From Methanomassiliicoccaceae archaeon UBA472 (lineage in GTDB: Archaea > Thermoplasmatota > Thermoplasmata > Methanomassiliicoccales > UBA472): a DNA stretch of 64,000 bases. Positions within the stretch are counted from its first letter, which is position 1, and the number at the start of each line of letters is the position of its first letter. Position numbers and translations under genes: made by a program. The notes under the pieces were generated by a model. That model did not search any database and was not told the origin of the DNA. It was given only the letters and a program-made list of their open reading frames with translations. The DNA lies in NCBI GenBank assembly GCA_002497075.1, contig DAML01000026.1, forward strand, positions 124,001-188,000, read 5' to 3'. Positions 61,801 to 64,000 of the stretch are shown piece by piece.

Positions 61801-64000
61801 TCGATGTATCCGTCCAGGGTGATGTCGTTGCCGCTGATTGATAACGCACCGGTGATCCAGGCGTATGATTCAGCAGCGATGGACACGGTACCGGTCTCGA
61901 TCCAGGCCCAGTATTCGATATCGACGTATATCATCTCAGACCAGGACGACATGAAGTACGGGCAGGTGACCACGTTGTTGTCCACCGTGTACAGATAGTC
62001 CATGACGAAGTTCGCTACAGCGGTCTCGTTCTCCGGAGGCCAATAGTTGCCTGAGAAGTACGGACCGGCGTACAAATACGCCTCGACGGCGTAGCTGACG
62101 TTCAGCAGCTGGTTCCCATCCATGTGGGAGGTCAGCGCCACGTTCCAGTCCCCAACCACGTTTTCCTGGTAGTAGTAAATCTCGGAGTAGATACCGTAAT
62201 AGGCACCCTCCACCAGGTTGTCGGAGACCGATATGTAGGTGGTTATGTCAGCATCTCCGGACTGATCGTAGTTTAAGCCCTCATAGCTATCCACGGCTAC
62301 GTAGACATATATGGCGTTGATGCTCTGAGACCCATCGTTTATCTCGTTGTTCTCGATGGTTATGCTCGCATCGTCGACCACGTTGCCTACACCGACATAC
62401 GTCTCGGACCATACGTTGATACCACTGTTTCCAGTGATGTTCAGCAGGTTGTCGGATATGTCGATGACGACGTTCTTGGTGGTGTCGCCATAGTTGTTGT
62501 AGATCACGTTGCCCACGTCGATACCCCAGGAACCGGGGCACTCAATGTAGTTGCCCGTAACGGTAGCGGTCTGCTCCAGGGTGACGCTGTTCTCGTCCTC
62601 GTTGTCTTGGTCGATGTAGACAGCGGAACCTAGGGCGGAATCCATCGGGAACATGGTACCGAACGGCCAGGAGCCCATGTAGTTCTCCTGGATCATGACG
62701 TTGTTGATCATGTTCTGTTCGACGGTCACGGTCCAGTCGACCGGGTCGTACAGGTACAGGCTGATCCAGCAGACCATTCCGTACGCGTCGGTCATAACGT
62801 TGTTCTGGAAGTTAACCGTCACATCCAGGGAGTCGTTCCCAGTGCGGCCGGTGTTGTCCCAGACCTCGATGACCGAGTAGAAGGCATAGCCGACCTTGTT
62901 GAACACGGAGTCGGACATGTCAACCACTTTCTCGCCACCCTCGGTGCTAGACAGGTAGAGGCTGATGGCGAGGCCCCAAATTCGTTCGAAGGAGTTGTCA
63001 GCCATGACCACTTCGGAATTACCGTTGAAGTCATAGATGTCCAGGGCGGCGAAATCGTCGCCCACTATCTTGCTGAAATCGTTTCCAGTGACCTCCAGGT
63101 CAAGGTCGCCGTCCAGGGATATCACCGCGATACCGCCCCTGTAGTAACCAGTGACGGTGTTGTTGGTGATGACCGCGGAGATGTTGCCTTCCTCCATGGT
63201 CAGCAGCGCACCCATCCCGTAGGAGATGGTCAGCGGGGTGAACAGGAAGGCCATCCAGTCGGCTTCCCACTTGGGCATGTCATAAAGGTTGTTGAGGTCG
63301 TAGGTGTCTGAGTACGAGGTCTCCAGTCCATACGGGACATCGTTGGAGTAGGACTCCATGTCACCGTAGTTGAACTGGATGGTGCCGTCGGCGAACAGTA
63401 CTACCTGGAAGACCATGCTTAGGGAGTAACCGGAGTACGACTCGGACGCGTACCAGTGGAACATCACTGACATGCCGTCCTCGGCCTCCTTGTAGCCGAA
63501 GAACTCCTCGTAGTTGTAGATCAGGTTGGTATCACCAACCGGCATGATCTCCTGGCCATCGTCGAAGTACAGGTATCCGTCCTCGCCCATATAAACGTCG
63601 GAGTACTCCACGCCGTTATAGTTGAAGGCGAACGGAAGGCCTATCCACGCGCCTCCGCCGTTCCAGGCGTCATCGCCCATGGTCCAGTAGTTCCTACCGA
63701 TCAGCTGGAAGGTGTTCTCCACTTCCTCGACCATATAGACGGTCATGTCCGCGGCGGAGGATCCGTCGAAGACGCTGTCGGTTATCTCCACGACCATGTC
63801 GCCGAACAGGGAATCGAACCAGTAGCCAGCCACGCCGTGGCCGAGGAACTGGGTGTTGTCGATGGTCACGATACCGCCGATCTGCGACAGAGCGTGCACA
63901 CCGTATGCGCCGCCCTCGAAGACGGAGTCGACGATGTTCATGTTGATGACGCTCATGTCCTCCGCGCTCAGGGAGCTGACCTCCACGAGCACGCCGAACT
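58848..64000 (-). CDS. Very large parallel beta-helix surface protein (5' end outside window)
   Basis: At least 1714 residues are seen and the start lies beyond 64000. Almost all of it is a right-handed parallel beta-helix of NosD/pectin-lyase type, with frequent short repeats like ISGNDITLDGYIDGIYL and NNTVTGYYRGG, and is very rich in aspartate, tyrosine and asparagine. Near the C-terminus an Ig-like domain (NVSVLIKNAKGEIVYNGTT) precedes one membrane helix (AILAVVGVLVIILLIVAAVV) and RRRK. A cell-surface sheath or glycan-binding role is inferred. Long frames on the opposite strand are artefacts. Confidence 0.83.
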   Translation of the reverse strand, partial: FGVLVEVSSLSAEDMSVINMNIVDSVFEGGAYGVHALSQIGGIVTIDNTQFLGHGVAGYWFDSLFGDMVVEITDSVFDGSSAADMTVYMVEEVENTFQLIGRNYWTMGDDAWNGGGAWIGLPFAFNYNGVEYSDVYMGEDGYLYFDDGQEIMPVGDTNLIYNYEEFFGYKEAEDGMSVMFHWYASESYSGYSLSMVFQVVLFADGTIQFNYGDMESYSNDVPYGLETSYSDTYDLNNLYDMPKWEADWMAFLFTPLTISYGMGALLTMEEGNISAVITNNTVTGYYRGGIAVISLDGDLDLEVTGNDFSKIVGDDFAALDIYDFNGNSEVVMADNSFERIWGLAISLYLSSTEGGEKVVDMSDSVFNKVGYAFYSVIEVWDNTGRTGNDSLDVTVNFQNNVMTDAYGMVCWISLYLYDPVDWTVTVEQNMINNVMIQENYMGSWPFGTMFPMDSALGSAVYIDQDNEDENSVTLEQTATVTGNYIECPGSWGIDVGNVIYNNYGDTTKNVVIDISDNLLNITGNSGINVWSETYVGVGNVVDDASITIENNEINDGSQSINAIYVYVAVDSYEGLNYDQSGDADITTYISVSDNLVEGAYYGIYSEIYYYQENVVGDWNVALTSHMDGNQLLNVSYAVEAYLYAGPYFSGNYWPPENETAVANFVMDYLYTVDNNVVTCPYFMSSWSEMIYVDIEYWAWIETGTVSIAAESYAWITGALSISGNDITLDGYIDGIYLYHYAGAQKSSWIWVDVDVAVDNNVLQTLLEEDGYAYDAIYLNSETDVECNDYVITEVGATVDMSWSVTGNEINGFEDGIEVYEEIDLDDGVSCLDYNVDWNISGNTLTDIGDDGISYELDRDDDDTYGTVEMSIAVDIENNIVSMEDIDDSYSGIYLDSCENTSSWEYWDEQNGNYAFVASVSGNTVSHAYYGIEVYGTLYFDVPADYELTGDEVFYTYVNDIVVENNYVNDSWYGMYLEDAMDVRNNIVECDIGADIYGIYWYEAEGEMVGNTITAEIAVYVDYLHHWLVQGNLIQFGATGMYIYEYDDEEDADGVIVDNTITALENPFLPWSSYGIELYDVPNVLIANNVISGADYGVDMYYVWNITIEGNEISDASEAGIYVYEAWFVWVEANTVTGCYYGLYISSYVEDLVVGNNTFMENYYGIYMWDEVHRMVLWNNVFIDNEYGTEIYSYLYMEVVWYVDAQCQSSRSGIYFTGPIYVLAGGSMVVEDAWIEIWGGLTVDEGGLLSMSNVMVDECWFIDVAGTFWASLSVFDETDVNLGPTAEAEIRTSTFYYSDMLVDGCAPVIADNLFVGYGDEYGIVVKNGAAPSIVSNIIALYAVGIYANGMDMGGVYDNLIVANSMAGLLAENCTGAIHDNIFLLNKVEILLRNSDVSVEDNEIGYTNMFQVIANYAPILGHFVNLGSEDSETTTADPQAAMDAILDSSWSDIGSWVKAHNGIWSEGSTVRTSGNVYGLVNYALYAVDSEIHFADDVRTIVLNVPHANDGEMYNYSLNLYTLNGLYAARSQVWVDGSTIEVLDDALVLESSEAWIEGATLLAGDFDYFVFGGSDVYNIATTYAKAKVMDSHSLNEGTWMTLTALDEGDPAANVSVLIKNAKGEIVYNGTTDADGKVRILLIQYSYTSEGKDDGFNPYTITADFESGEKSMDVTLNQSYQDVTIEGEEESDMGAILAVVGVLVIILLIVAAVVVMRRRK

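Noticed and set aside
1..64000. CRISPR array
   Set aside because: No regularly spaced short direct repeats were seen; the repeats at 22-27 kb are coding FN3 units.

Overview
The window looks like chromosomal DNA of an archaeon, most likely a member of the Thermoplasmata (a Methanomassiliicoccales-like or sediment lineage). Evidence for archaea: GatD/GatE amidotransferase, ribosomal protein S17e, RqcH, an HVO_0476-type zinc-finger protein, ThyX, and many start codons lying about 25 bases after TATA boxes, as in leaderless transcripts. Two heliorhodopsins fit Thermoplasmata. No methanogenesis gene is present, so the order is an inference.

Layout. 1-16.5 kb is a mixed housekeeping region: a membrane protein, HhH protein, ACT/metallo-beta-lactamase protein, two tandem heliorhodopsins, a divergent Get3/ArsA ATPase coupled to a small thioredoxin-fold CC protein, Fpg glycosylase, DUF2284, an ArsR regulator, a QueG-like ferredoxin-type protein, SemiSWEET, DUF4256, tRNA-Arg(TCG), HypE, DUF169, a methyltransferase, a VIT1/CCC1 transporter and a secreted zinc protease.

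16.6-34.4 kb is an integrated element. It sits in the 3' end of tRNA-Val(TAC), carries a tyrosine recombinase next to the tRNA, and ends at a 14-bp copy of the tRNA 3' end (34394-34407). It is more AT-rich than its surroundings. Its cargo is dominated by one 10.8-kb gene for a 3610-residue surface protein with 19 FN3-like repeats. Directly after it come a small membrane gene, a truncated second copy of the giant's C-terminal module with a different hydrophobic tip, and a second small membrane gene of similar topology. This tip/partner, orphan tip/partner order resembles contact-dependent or Rhs-type polymorphic toxin loci, and is the most interesting feature here.

34.5-58.8 kb returns to chromosomal genes: CPBP protease, HEAT protein, agmatine-to-putrescine genes aguB-aguA, a RavA/ViaA-like AAA+/VWA pair, a hydantoinase-DUF362-DUF1015 cluster, a parallel beta-helix surface protein, tRNA-Thr(GGT), RqcH, tRNA-Arg(GCG), S17e, ThyX, TraB, HAD phosphatase, a four-gene ATGA-coupled operon (rhomboid, MBL hydrolase, zinc-finger protein, Pcm), a HemK2-like methyltransferase, and gatD-gatE. 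The window ends inside a very large parallel beta-helix surface protein (58848 to beyond 64000).
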